From positions 1-64,000 of the forward strand of contig JAJFFK010000037.1 in NCBI GenBank assembly GCA_021776655.1: 64,000 nucleotides of DNA, written 5' to 3'. Source of the DNA: Henriciella sp. (GTDB taxonomy: Bacteria; Pseudomonadota; Alphaproteobacteria; Caulobacterales; Hyphomonadaceae). The notes under the pieces were generated by a model. That model saw only the letters and a program-made list of their open reading frames with translations. It was not told the origin of the DNA and did not search any database. Position numbers and translations under genes: made by a program. This document shows, one piece after another, positions 46,004 to 54,928 of the stretch. Position 1 is the first letter of the stretch. Each line of letters starts with the position of its first letter.

Positions 46004-47440
46004 ATGACATCAACCGAAGCGGCGAAACCGAGCCTGTTGACGCGCCTCGCGTTTGGCGTTGGCGGCGTAGCCGAAGGCGTCAAGAATAACGGCTTCGAAT
46101 ACTTCCTGCTGCTTTATTATAGTCAGGTGCTCGGCGTTTCGGCTGGGCTTGTCGCCGCGGCTCTGATGATTGCGCTTTTTGTCGATGCGGTGTCCGATCC
46201 CTTGGTCGGTTATTGGTCCGATAATGTACGCACCCGCTTGGGCCGACGCCATCCGTTCATGTACGCGGCCATCATCCCGGTGACGATTGGCTATTATTTC
46301 GCCTGGAACCCGCCTGCTGGCCTGACGGGTGATCAGCTGTTTCCATGGTTGGTCGTCATGACCATTTTTGTGCGTTTGTCTTTCACCATGTTTGAAGTTC
46401 CCAGCAATGCGTTGGCCGCGGAATTGACTGATGATTATGATGTCCGAACATCACTGATGTCGTTCCGCTATTTCTTTGCTTGGATGGGCGGCTTGTCGAT
46501 TCAGATTGCACTTTTGTCGGTCTTGCTCGTGATTACACCCGATATTAGCCACGGGTTTTTCAATATTGACGGCTGGCACACCTATGGTCTCTGGGCGGCA
46601 GGCACGATCATGGTTGCCGCGCTGCTATCGACTGCTGGAACGCATAGTCATATTCCGCACTTGAAAGCAGCCCCTGAGAAGCGATCGCTGAGTATCGGGA
46701 AAATCTTCTCTGAAATCTTTCAGACGATATCCAATCCTTCCTTTCGCGCGCTGTTTCTTGCGACTTTGTTCGGACTACTCGCTTCGGGAATCTCAGCGAC
46801 CTTGAACCAGTACATGAACGGGTTCTTTTGGGGCTTTACGACCGGGCAGATCGCCGGACTAACCATCGGCGTGTATGTATCCGCTGTCATCGCCCTCATC
46901 GTTGCGCCTATCATCGGACGTACCATTGGCAAGAAACGTGGCGCAATCATTGTTGGGTTCATTGCTTTCACGGTTGCTCCGGCGCTTGTTTTTGCCCGTT
47001 TGCTCGGACTGATGCCACCGAATGGAAGCGACCTACTTTACCAGATTGTCCTATCGGTAACGATTGTTGATTTAGCGCTGATCATCGTGACGCAGATGCT
47101 GATGGGGTCAATGGTCGCTGACATTGTTGAGGATAGCGAGGTCCAGACAGGTCGCCGATCTGAAGGTATTTTCTTTGCCGGGATCAGCTTCATTCGCAAG
47201 CTCAGCCAAGCGGTCGGTGTTCTGACGGCCACTGCGATCCTGTCAGTCGCCTCTATTCAAAAGGGCACGCCGCCATCGGAAGTTTCTGAGGCGTCTCTTC
47301 GCCCGCTTGGGTGGGGCTATGCAGTGGCGCTGCTAACCGTTTGGATGCTGATGATCCTGTGTGTTTGTTTCTACAAGATCAGCCGCGCCAGCCACGAAAG
47401 CAACCTGGAAAAGCTGAAGGCCAGACGCGTTGCTGACTGA
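46004..47440 (+). CDS. GPH-family MFS transporter, second copy
   Basis: A 478-residue protein with about twelve membrane helices, paralogous to the one at 19781-21220. The loop DNVRTRLGRRHPFMYAA and the central GRRSEGIFFAG segment are shared by both, and both end with KISRASHE or KIDRAGHE tails. It follows an acyl-CoA dehydrogenase gene by 36 bp, just as the other heads an acyl-CoA operon. Both are therefore likely to import hydrophobic acids rather than sugars, though the family name implies sugar-cation symport. The downstream protease starts 54 bp later. Confidence 0.9.
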   Translation: MTSTEAAKPSLLTRLAFGVGGVAEGVKNNGFEYFLLLYYSQVLGVSAGLVAAALMIALFVDAVSDPLVGYWSDNVRTRLGRRHPFMYAAIIPVTIGYYFAWNPPAGLTGDQLFPWLVVMTIFVRLSFTMFEVPSNALAAELTDDYDVRTSLMSFRYFFAWMGGLSIQIALLSVLLVITPDISHGFFNIDGWHTYGLWAAGTIMVAALLSTAGTHSHIPHLKAAPEKRSLSIGKIFSEIFQTISNPSFRALFLATLFGLLASGISATLNQYMNGFFWGFTTGQIAGLTIGVYVSAVIALIVAPIIGRTIGKKRGAIIVGFIAFTVAPALVFARLLGLMPPNGSDLLYQIVLSVTIVDLALIIVTQMLMGSMVADIVEDSEVQTGRRSEGIFFAGISFIRKLSQAVGVLTATAILSVASIQKGTPPSEVSEASLRPLGWGYAVALLTVWMLMILCVCFYKISRASHESNLEKLKARRVAD

Positions 47441-47494
47441 ATTGTCATGTTCGCCCAATTGCCATCGCGCGTTCGCCGGAATAGAGCCACAATC

Positions 47495-48943
47495 ATGACC
47501 TACGTTCTAAGAATGACGAAACACGTATCGAAATTCCTCGCGCTTATCGTGGTTTTGCTCTTGGTTTTGCTGATTGTGCTGCTTAGTCCGTGGTTTGTCG
47601 GGAATGCCAGCGCGCAATCATTCTGGACCAAGAAAGTTCCTGAAACGCAGGCCGAAGTCGAGTTGAGCTACGCGCCTTTGGTCAGGCAAGCCTCGCCGGC
47701 CGTGGTCAATGTCTACACCAAGAAAACTGTGACAACGCGCAACACCATGCGCGATCTGTTTGGGCGACGTTTTACAACTGGGCCTGGGGCCGAACAGCGC
47801 GTGCAGAACTCCCTTGGTTCCGGTGTCATTGTCGCCAGCGACGGTGTGATCGTCACCAATAATCATGTGATTGAAGGAGCAGATGAGTTTCTTGTCGTGC
47901 TCTCGGATCGGCGTGAATATCCGGCTGAACTGATCCTGGCGGATGAACGCACCGACCTCGCCGTTTTACGGATCGACACCGGCGGTGACTCTTTGCCTGC
48001 GCTTGAGTATGCTGACACGCGTACGGTTGAGGTTGGCGATCTTGTTCTCGCCATTGGTAACCCATTTGGGGTTGGCCAGACGGTCACTAGCGGGATCATT
48101 TCTGCGACCGCCCGAACCGATGTCGGGATTTCTGATTTCGCATTTTTTCTTCAAACGGATGCAGCGGTGAACCCAGGTAATTCTGGCGGCGCTTTGGTCA
48201 ATGCGCGGGGCCAGTTGGTCGGGATCAACACGGCCATATTCTCACGCTCTGGTGGCTCGAACGGGATTGGTTTTGCGATCCCTGCAGAAATGGTGCGGCG
48301 GGTCGTTGATGCGGCGGTCAATGAAGGCATGATTGTACGGCCCTGGCTTGGGCTCAAAGGTCAGTCTGTGACTTTTGATATCGCCAGAGCACAAGGCCTT
48401 ACCCGTCCTGTCGGGGTGATTGTCAGCGAAGTTTATGACGATGGTCCGGCCGACAGAGCTGGCCTGCGTCGCGGTGATCTGGTGCTTAGCATTGATGACC
48501 GCGAAGTATTTGATCAAAGCGGCTTGAAATTCCTCGCCGCGACGCAATCGCCGGGCGAGCAGGTTAACCTGAACATCTTGCGCGGCGGGCGCGAACGGGC
48601 TGTCACGATCCAGTTGGCGGTGCCGCCAGGTGCGACAGAAGCGGATCTTGTTCTACTCGAAGGTCGCCACCCCTTTACCGGGGCCGAAGTTGCTGAACTG
48701 TCGCCGCGTCTGGCCGAAGAACTTGGCCGTGATCCGTTCGAAACAGGTATTCTGGTCACTCGCATTCAGCGCCGAGCCTATGCCTGGCGGGTCGTGCGGC
48801 CAGGTGATCTGATCCTGTCAGTCGATGGAGAAACGATCAGCACTCTGGACGACTTGGAGCGTGTGCTGAATCGCAAACCTGGCCGCTGGCAGATCGAGAT
48901 TGATCGCAATGGCCGCCGGATCAGCGGCACGGTGACACTTTAG
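47495..48943 (+). CDS. DegP/HtrA-type serine protease with two PDZ domains
   Basis: A periplasmic-facing protease of about 482 residues. A hydrophobic anchor or signal lies at about 13-36. The trypsin-like triad is His124 in NNHVIEG, Asp154 in TDLAVLR and Ser230 in NPGNSGGA. PDZ1 includes GPADRAGLRRGDLVLSI and PDZ2 covers VVRPGDLILSVDGE. The family degrades or refolds damaged envelope proteins. The frame is open from 47447, and ATG at 47495 or 47513 is preferred, since both give a proper anchor; no strong ribosome-binding site decides. It is convergent with the GST gene, 3 bp apart. Confidence 0.92.
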   Translation: MTYVLRMTKHVSKFLALIVVLLLVLLIVLLSPWFVGNASAQSFWTKKVPETQAEVELSYAPLVRQASPAVVNVYTKKTVTTRNTMRDLFGRRFTTGPGAEQRVQNSLGSGVIVASDGVIVTNNHVIEGADEFLVVLSDRREYPAELILADERTDLAVLRIDTGGDSLPALEYADTRTVEVGDLVLAIGNPFGVGQTVTSGIISATARTDVGISDFAFFLQTDAAVNPGNSGGALVNARGQLVGINTAIFSRSGGSNGIGFAIPAEMVRRVVDAAVNEGMIVRPWLGLKGQSVTFDIARAQGLTRPVGVIVSEVYDDGPADRAGLRRGDLVLSIDDREVFDQSGLKFLAATQSPGEQVNLNILRGGRERAVTIQLAVPPGATEADLVLLEGRHPFTGAEVAELSPRLAEELGRDPFETGILVTRIQRRAYAWRVVRPGDLILSVDGETISTLDDLERVLNRKPGRWQIEIDRNGRRISGTVTL

Positions 48944-48946
48944 GCG

Positions 48947-49564
48947 CTACGCCTCTGGCATCAAAGCATTGTCGAGATCACTGGCGCGGCTGTAAGCCTC
49001 GCGGGCATGCAGGCGATCTCTATAAGCTTCCAGTTCCGGGCTGGCTGGGATGGTGCCAAATTGCAACCCCCAACCGACTTGCGAGCCGACATAGACATCT
49101 GCTGCAGTGCAGGTATCGCCGGTAATATAAGGCGTGTCAGATATTGCCTTGATCAGTGTGTTTCTGGCTAGCTCGAAAGTGCCATAGCCAGCCATCATCT
49201 GTTTATCCTCAGGCGTTTCAAAGCCTAGCGAACGGTTGGTCACAGCGCTTTCCAACGGCCCGGCGGCGAAGAAGAGCCAACGATAATAGGCGGCGCGATC
49301 GTCCAGAGCTGGGGCCAGTCCTGCGTCCGGGAAGGCATCGGCGAGATAGGCGCAGATCGCAGCGCACTCAGTGATAATCGCAGCGCCGTGCTGGATCGCT
49401 GGAACCTTGCCCATTGGATTGATTGCGAGATAGTCAGCGGACTTCATCTCAGGCCCATAATTGACCACTTTAGTCTCATACTGCGCGCCAACCTCTTCCA
49501 GCATCCAGCGGATAATCCGCCCGCGCGATTGAGGGTTGGTGTAAAAGGTCAGGGCTTTAGTCAT
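48947..49564 (-). CDS. Glutathione S-transferase family protein
   Basis: A 205-residue protein with the thioredoxin-like N-terminal domain (YTNPQSRGRIIRWMLEE) and the all-helical C-terminal domain of GSTs. Ser in PQSRGR is in the position of the usual catalytic Ser or Cys, and the cis-Pro segment GKVPAIQHG is present, followed by ITECAAICAYLAD. The substrate is unknown. ATG at 49564 follows AAGGA; an upstream TTG at 49570 is unlikely. The gene stands alone and is divergent from rarA. Confidence 0.93.
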   Translation of the reverse strand: MTKALTFYTNPQSRGRIIRWMLEEVGAQYETKVVNYGPEMKSADYLAINPMGKVPAIQHGAAIITECAAICAYLADAFPDAGLAPALDDRAAYYRWLFFAAGPLESAVTNRSLGFETPEDKQMMAGYGTFELARNTLIKAISDTPYITGDTCTAADVYVGSQVGWGLQFGTIPASPELEAYRDRLHAREAYSRASDLDNALMPEA

Positions 49565-49664
49565 GATCAATCCTTCGTGTTCCTGTTTTGATCTATTCTT
49601 CTTTTGCGTTTCGTGTCAACGATAAAACCTTACTATCAGCGGATGACATGGTTATGGGTTTTAG

Positions 49665-50972
49665 ATGAGTGATTTGTTTGCTGTCTCTGATCTGTCGCGC
49701 GATGCGCCACGCCCGCTCGCCGACCGGATGCGGCCACAATCCTTGGCTGAGATTGTCGGGCAGGACCATTTGTTGGGCGCTGACGGGGCGATTGGGCGGA
49801 TGCTCAGCACCGGGCGATTGTCCTCGATCATCCTGTGGGGACCGCCCGGGGTTGGCAAGACGACGATAGCGCGCTTGCTGGCTGACGAGACCGACCTGCA
49901 TTTCGAAGCGATCTCGGCGGTGTTCTCCGGTGTAAAGGATCTACGTGCGGTGTTTGAGGCGGCGGAAACGCGGCGCAGTATCGGGCAGGGGACACTGCTT
50001 TTCGTCGATGAGATTCACCGCTTCAACAAGGCGCAGCAGGATGGTTTCTTGCCCTATGTTGAGCGCGGTGTGGTGACGCTGGTCGGTGCCACGACCGAGA
50101 ATCCGAGCTTTGAGCTCAACGGCGCTTTGCTATCGCGATGTTCTGTTCTGGTGCTTGAGCGGATTGGCGGCGATGCGGCACTGGAATTGCTCTCTCGGGC
50201 CGAGGCGCTAGAGGGACGGGCATTGCCGTTGGAGACCCGTGCCCGCGATGCGTTGGTCGATATGGCTGACGGTGATGGGCGTTATTTGCTCAATCTGGCT
50301 GAGCAGGCCTTTATGCTGGCCGATAAGGGCACGCAGCTTTCGATTGAACAACTCACCACCGCCCTGCAAAAACGTGCGCCCGCCTATGACAAGAACCGCG
50401 AGGAGCATTATAACCTCATCTCGGCGCTGCATAAATCCATTCGCGGCTCGGACCCGGACGCCGCGCTGTACTGGTTCGCGCGGATGCTCGAGGGCGGCGA
50501 AGACCCGCTCTTTCTGGCCCGTCGATTGGTGGTCATGGCGAGTGAAGATATTAGCCTCGCCGACCCAACCGCGATGATGGTCGCCGGTGAAGCGGCGCGC
50601 GCGTTTGAGCGATTGGGAGAGCCAGAAGGCCTGATCCCACTGGCGCACGCCGTGGTGCATCTGGCCACAGCGCCAAAATCCAACGCGTCCTATGTCGGCT
50701 TGAAACGGGCCCGCGCCGCCGCGCGCGAAACCGGATCATTGATGCCGCCCAAACACATCCTCAACGCGCCGACGGGGATGATGAAAGATCAGGGCTATGG
50801 TAAAGGCTATGAGTATGACCACGACGCCGAGGAGGGCTTTTCTGGCCAGAACTATTTCCCAGACGGCATGGAGCGCGGTGAATTCTACACCCCAAAAGGC
50901 GAAGGCCGCGAAGCCCCAATCGCGAAACGGTTGGAGCAGTGGAAAGCGTGGCGGAAACAGCGCGGGGAGTAG
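49665..50972 (+). CDS. rarA: Replication-associated recombination protein A
   Basis: A 435-residue AAA+ ATPase (RarA/MgsA), which acts at stalled replication forks. Walker A GPPGVGKT is at 59-66, Walker B LFVDEIHRFNKAQQD near 107-121, and sensor 1 VGATTENPSFE follows. The C-terminal tetramerisation region (NPTGMMKDQGYGKGYEYDHDAEE-like) is complete. The N-terminus RPLADRMRPQSLAEIVGQDHL is a RarA signature. It stands alone; the 300 bp downstream hold repeats. Identification is secure. Confidence 0.97.
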   Translation: MSDLFAVSDLSRDAPRPLADRMRPQSLAEIVGQDHLLGADGAIGRMLSTGRLSSIILWGPPGVGKTTIARLLADETDLHFEAISAVFSGVKDLRAVFEAAETRRSIGQGTLLFVDEIHRFNKAQQDGFLPYVERGVVTLVGATTENPSFELNGALLSRCSVLVLERIGGDAALELLSRAEALEGRALPLETRARDALVDMADGDGRYLLNLAEQAFMLADKGTQLSIEQLTTALQKRAPAYDKNREEHYNLISALHKSIRGSDPDAALYWFARMLEGGEDPLFLARRLVVMASEDISLADPTAMMVAGEAARAFERLGEPEGLIPLAHAVVHLATAPKSNASYVGLKRARAAARETGSLMPPKHILNAPTGMMKDQGYGKGYEYDHDAEEGFSGQNYFPDGMERGEFYTPKGEGREAPIAKRLEQWKAWRKQRGE

Positions 50973-51001
50973 TGACGAGATTTTTGTTGCTTCAAGCTAT
51001 A

Positions 51002-51219
51002 CCGCCCTGCTAATCCCGGCGGGCCAAGGCCCGCCCTACGGGGCGCAAAGCAATCTCGTAGGGCGGGGTTGACCCCGCCGGAACCAAGACCCGCACATCA
51101 ACTCGGCGGGGCCGCACCACAGGACACGAGAGATTTGCCATATTAGCAGGGCGGCGGAACATCCCGCCTTGCAATTTGACCTTCACCATGGCGGGCCCCC
51201 ACGGGTGTTAAGGCCCGCC
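51002..51219. repeat. Composite GC-rich repeat with 13-bp terminal inverted repeats
   Basis: CCGCCCTGCTAAT at 51002-51014 is the exact inverse of ATTAGCAGGGCGG at 51142-51154, bounding a 153-bp unit. Inside, GGCGGGCC/GGCCCGCC forms a hairpin at 51018-51035, GGCGGGG/CCCCGCC another at 51062-51079, and CCCTACG at 51034-51040 pairs with CGTAGGG at 51057-51063. A further hairpin, GGCGGGCC at 51190-51197 with GGCCCGCC at 51212-51219, lies just outside and is followed by a T-rich tract. It resembles a small non-autonomous mobile element or a stack of extragenic palindromes. It fills the 303-bp gap after rarA and may end its transcript. Confidence 0.75.
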
Positions 51220-51276
51220 CTACTTCTTTTTGCCTCGCTCAATCCCCCCCTCTGAGTTTCGGGTTATACTGGTGTC

Positions 51277-51915
51277 ATGAATTTGGATGCGGGATTTCTG
51301 GAGATGGTGCGGCGCCAAGGGGCACTGTTGCTGGCGCGGGTTTGGACGCGCGATGATTTGCACCTTGGTCCGGCGCTGATCTCGCAGGCTGCCGCGCGCC
51401 GCCTGAAGGCCGGATTACGAGCATTGGAAGCCTATCTGCGCCGGGTGCTCTTCCTACTCGCGCTCAGTTTTGAGGCGGGCCTGAGCGCCGCCAATCACCC
51501 TCGCATCATCTACGCCCGTGCGCCGCGAAAGGCCTCACTTGTGAGCCGGTTTCGTCTGTTTGTCGGTGAGCAAGCCTTGCCTGATTCCTGGTCTGATTCA
51601 TGGCGCGGCGCGAGCTCAATCCCCCAAAAACCGCTTGTTTTTACCGCGCCCTATCTCGCCAGATTGCGCGATTTGCGAGGCCTGTTAAAGGCCCCCGAAG
51701 CGCGCGCCCGGCGGTTGGCCTGGTCGCTGGCGCGGCGTCGCCCCGGCCTGTTGCTGGCCCCGGATGCCGGCGATGTGCTTGTGCCGCGCCGTTATGGCAC
51801 GGAAGTTTCAGCCCATTATGCCAGTCTGGGCCCGGCGATCATCGAGGCTAGTCGAGCCCGCCCGCCGCCGCTCGGCGCTGTGCCACTTGCTGGCCCGCGT
51901 ATCAGACGACTTTGA
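51277..51915 (+). CDS. Hypothetical Arg/Ala/Leu-rich protein
   Basis: I do not recognise this 212-residue protein. It is about 15 percent Arg, strongly basic and rich in Leu and Ala, with one short hydrophobic stretch near residues 60-72 (VLFLLALSFEAGLSAA) and a C-terminal half of amphipathic, Pro-rich sequence. The composition is unlike that of neighbouring proteins. ATG at 51277 follows no strong ribosome-binding site. Long frames with Arg-rich composition can arise by chance in GC-rich DNA, but this one fills an otherwise empty gap and ends near the next gene. Treat as probable, not certain. Confidence 0.55.
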   Translation: MNLDAGFLEMVRRQGALLLARVWTRDDLHLGPALISQAAARRLKAGLRALEAYLRRVLFLLALSFEAGLSAANHPRIIYARAPRKASLVSRFRLFVGEQALPDSWSDSWRGASSIPQKPLVFTAPYLARLRDLRGLLKAPEARARRLAWSLARRRPGLLLAPDAGDVLVPRRYGTEVSAHYASLGPAIIEASRARPPPLGAVPLAGPRIRRL

Positions 51916-52003
51916 CATGCTGCCCAACCGCTCCGGTGGAACACGGGCGGCTGGGCGGTTTCAGGGTGGCGTATTGCATGGGCGCTGATTAGAGTCGGCG
52001 TCT

Positions 52004-53182
52004 ATGGAAACCGGGCTGAAAATATCCAACCGTGATGCGCGGCGGCTTTGGCTCTGCGCGCAGGGGTTGGCGGGTGCGCCGACGGGCAAGCTTGATCTTG
52101 GCGCGATGATCCATCGGCTTGGCTTTGTGCAGCTCGATACGATCCGTGTGGTGGCGCGCGCGCACCATCATATCTTGTGGAGCCGCAACCAGAATTATCG
52201 CGAGCCGATGCTCAACCGTCATATGGCCGATCATCGCCAGGTGTTTGAGCATTTCACGCATGACGCGTCGGTCATCCCGATGCAATTCTATCCGATGTGG
52301 CAGCGACGGTTTGTGCGGTTGGAGGAGAAAGTGCGCGGCTGGGAATGGCATCGCGGCATGGTCAACGAGGCTGGGCGCAACGAGATCAAAGCCCGTATCC
52401 GGGACGAGGGGCCGCTCTGCACCAAGGCGTTCGACACCAAGGTCAAAAAGAAGGCGATGTGGCAGCGCCCACCACACAAATTGGCGCTCGATTATATGTG
52501 GTATGCGGGCGAGCTCTCGACCTCGCATCGCGAAAATTTCACCAAATTCTACGACCTGACGGAGCGCGTGATCCCGGCTGAATATTTGAACAATGTGCCG
52601 AGCGAAGAGACGCAAATTGACTGGCTCTGCGGCGCGGCGCTCGACCGGATGGCCTTCGGGGCGGAGGGCGACATTCAACGCTTCTGGGAGGCGACGAGCC
52701 GGGCTGAAGTCAAAGACTGGGTGGCGGCGCAGCGCGGCCTTGTTGCGGTCGAGATCGAATGCGCTGACGCAAGCTGGGTGAGTGTGCTGGCGCCCGGCGA
52801 TATTGAGGCGCGCCTTGCCGATGCACCTGCGGCGACGTCGCGTCTGCGCATTCTCAACCCGTTCGACCCGGTGATCCGCGACCGCAAACGCTTGGCACGC
52901 CTGTTCGGGTTTGAGTACACGGTTGAGATGTTTGTGCCCGCTGCCAAACGGCGCTGGGGTTATTATGTCTATCCGCTGCTCGAGGGCGACCGCTTCGTTG
53001 GACGCATCGAGGTCAAGGCGGATCGCAAGGCTGGGCGGCTGAATGTGCTAAACCTCTGGCACGAACCGGGGGTGAAGTGGAGCGGTGTGCGGGCGTCGAA
53101 GCTGGACGCGGAGCTAGACCGAATGGCGCGATTTATCGGCGCGGATGAGGTGGTTTGGCAGGCAGCTGCGAAGGCTACGTAA
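52004..53182 (+). CDS. YcaQ-type DNA glycosylase (AlkX/AlkZ family)
   Basis: A 392-residue winged-helix protein of the YcaQ family. These enzymes excise alkylated bases and unhook interstrand crosslinks. The catalytic motif Q-hydrophobic-D is visible as Gln43-Leu44-Asp45 in FVQLDTIRVVARAHHHILWSR, and the DNA-binding repeats WxRxF-type and LNPFDPVIRDRKRL later in the chain are typical. Length matches E. coli YcaQ. It is cytosolic. It stands as a single gene, followed 60 bp later by a small membrane protein. Identification to family is firm; lesion specificity is not. Confidence 0.92.
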   Translation: METGLKISNRDARRLWLCAQGLAGAPTGKLDLGAMIHRLGFVQLDTIRVVARAHHHILWSRNQNYREPMLNRHMADHRQVFEHFTHDASVIPMQFYPMWQRRFVRLEEKVRGWEWHRGMVNEAGRNEIKARIRDEGPLCTKAFDTKVKKKAMWQRPPHKLALDYMWYAGELSTSHRENFTKFYDLTERVIPAEYLNNVPSEETQIDWLCGAALDRMAFGAEGDIQRFWEATSRAEVKDWVAAQRGLVAVEIECADASWVSVLAPGDIEARLADAPAATSRLRILNPFDPVIRDRKRLARLFGFEYTVEMFVPAAKRRWGYYVYPLLEGDRFVGRIEVKADRKAGRLNVLNLWHEPGVKWSGVRASKLDAELDRMARFIGADEVVWQAAAKAT

Positions 53183-53242
53183 TTGACCCTGTACTGCAAA
53201 TGGGGAAACTAACGCGTCACGATACGGGTGGGGAGGAAATCC

Positions 53243-53566
53243 ATGTGGATGTTATTCTTATTGTTGGGCGCACTAACGCTCGGCAATGCGTATTGGTACT
53301 TTATGCGTGGGCAACGTCGAGGCGTTTCACTGCCGTGGAAGATCGGCCTTGGTGTGCTTGGCGGCGGTCTGAACGTGATCCTCTTCCTCCGCTTGAACAG
53401 ATTTGTTGATGGCCATATGCCGAATTGGTTTTACCGGCTGGTGATCAAGAACGAGCTGTTGGCAATTAGCCTGGTTATGCTCGCCGCAGCCGTGATTGTA
53501 TTCTTGATTGGCTGGCTGTGTATTTGGCGCCGCGCCGCTGATCGCCCCAACCCGTTTGCAAAGTGA
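53243..53566 (+). CDS. Small three-helix membrane protein
   Basis: A 107-residue protein with hydrophobic segments at about 2-16, 33-49 and 70-92 separated by short charged loops. I do not recognise the family. ATG at 53243 follows GGGGAGGAAA, an excellent ribosome-binding site, so the gene is real and well translated; the frame start at 53228 overlaps that site. It lies between the DNA glycosylase and the dipeptidase with gaps of 60 and 81 bp. No functional link to either is evident. Confidence 0.75.
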   Translation: MWMLFLLLGALTLGNAYWYFMRGQRRGVSLPWKIGLGVLGGGLNVILFLRLNRFVDGHMPNWFYRLVIKNELLAISLVMLAAAVIVFLIGWLCIWRRAADRPNPFAK

Positions 53567-53647
53567 CCGATTAAATTCGAGCACCTATCTTGCGCTTGCC
53601 TTGTTCAGCGGCTTCTGTTGGTGTGCGCGGAATAGATGGAGATGGGC

Positions 53648-54928
53648 ATGATGAGATTAGGAACAGGGCTGGTTCTGGCAGCGGCGATGGCGGCCTGCAC
53701 CCCAGCGGGGCCGGGTGTCGGCAGCAAGATTGAGGCGCAAGCCCCGGTCGCCGCAGCAACCCAAGCGGCAGTCATGCATGAAGGGTTTATGATCCTCGAC
53801 AGTCATCTCGATACGCCAGAACACTTTCATCATCCTGAGTTTGCTTTTTCCAATCGTGGCTCGTTTGAGGCTGACGGCACGCAGGTGGATATTCCCCGCA
53901 TGAAAGAGGGCGGCTTGGATGGCGGTTTCTTCGTCATCTACACCGATCAAGGGGAGTTGACGGCCGAGGGCTACGCTGCCGCGCGCAACTCTGCGGTACT
54001 GCGCCAGATGGCAATCCGGGAAGTTGCCGCGAAAAATAGTGATGAAGTTGAGCTGGCGTTCAGCGCAGGCGATGCCGAGCGAATTACTGCGACTGGAAAG
54101 CGGGTGATGTTTCAGAGTATCGAAAACTCTTATCCGCTTGGTCTGGATGTTTCGCTGCTGGAAACATTCTATATTGGCGGCGTGCGCATGGTTGGCCCAG
54201 TGCATTTCAGAAATAATCAATTCGCCGATAGCTCAACCGACGAAGAGGTCGTGTTTGATGGCCTTAGTCCTTTGGGCGAAGATCTGGTTCGCGAGGCCAA
54301 TCGGTTAGGCATGATTCTGGATGGCTCGCATGCGTCTGATAGCACGGTGTGGGACATGTTGGCGCTTTCAACCACGCCGCTAATCCTGTCGCATTCCGGA
54401 CCGCGCGCGATCTATGATCATCCGCGCAATCTGCCGGATGATTTGCTGTTGGCCGTGGCTGAGGCAGGTGGTGTGATCCAAATCAATGCCTATAGCGGTT
54501 ATCTGGAATTGCTCGAGCCTTCCGAAGAGCGCGTCGGCGGTATCGCAGAAATTGAAGCTGAATTTGGCGATGATTTTGAGGCGATGGATGCTGAAACACA
54601 GGTGAAGGTGCGGGCTGCATATGCAGAGCTGGCCGAGCATCATCCGGCACCGCGATCGAGCTTTGCGACCTTCCTGGACCATTTGCTCTACGCGCTCGAT
54701 CTGGTCGGCCCTGAACATGTCGGCATGGGGGCCGACTGGGATGGCGGCGGAGGTGTGATCGGCATGGAAGATGTGAGTTACTTGCCGCGCGTGACCGAGG
54801 CCTTGCTTACTGCGGGGTATAGCGAGGATGACCTCGCCAATATCTGGAGTGGCAACATGATGCGGCTGATGCGGGCGGCCGAAGCGGCGCGAACCTCTGA
54901 TGCAAGCTCTCCGGCCAGCGTTAACTAG
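53648..54928 (+). CDS. Membrane dipeptidase (M19, renal dipeptidase type), lipoprotein
   Basis: A 426-residue zinc dipeptidase. LDSHLDTPEHF supplies the His-x-Asp zinc ligands, and the SIENSYPLG, DGSHASD, ILSHSGPRAIYDHPRNL and HVGMGADWDG segments supply the remaining binuclear site. The family splits dipeptides, including those with a D-amino acid or dehydro residue. The signal peptide ends at a lipobox AMAAC, so it is a predicted periplasmic lipoprotein. ATG at 53648 follows GGAG with proper spacing; ATGs at 53636 and 53642 would overlap that site. The NhaC-type transporter starts directly after its stop. Confidence 0.92.
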   Translation: MMRLGTGLVLAAAMAACTPAGPGVGSKIEAQAPVAAATQAAVMHEGFMILDSHLDTPEHFHHPEFAFSNRGSFEADGTQVDIPRMKEGGLDGGFFVIYTDQGELTAEGYAAARNSAVLRQMAIREVAAKNSDEVELAFSAGDAERITATGKRVMFQSIENSYPLGLDVSLLETFYIGGVRMVGPVHFRNNQFADSSTDEEVVFDGLSPLGEDLVREANRLGMILDGSHASDSTVWDMLALSTTPLILSHSGPRAIYDHPRNLPDDLLLAVAEAGGVIQINAYSGYLELLEPSEERVGGIAEIEAEFGDDFEAMDAETQVKVRAAYAELAEHHPAPRSSFATFLDHLLYALDLVGPEHVGMGADWDGGGGVIGMEDVSYLPRVTEALLTAGYSEDDLANIWSGNMMRLMRAAEAARTSDASSPASVN

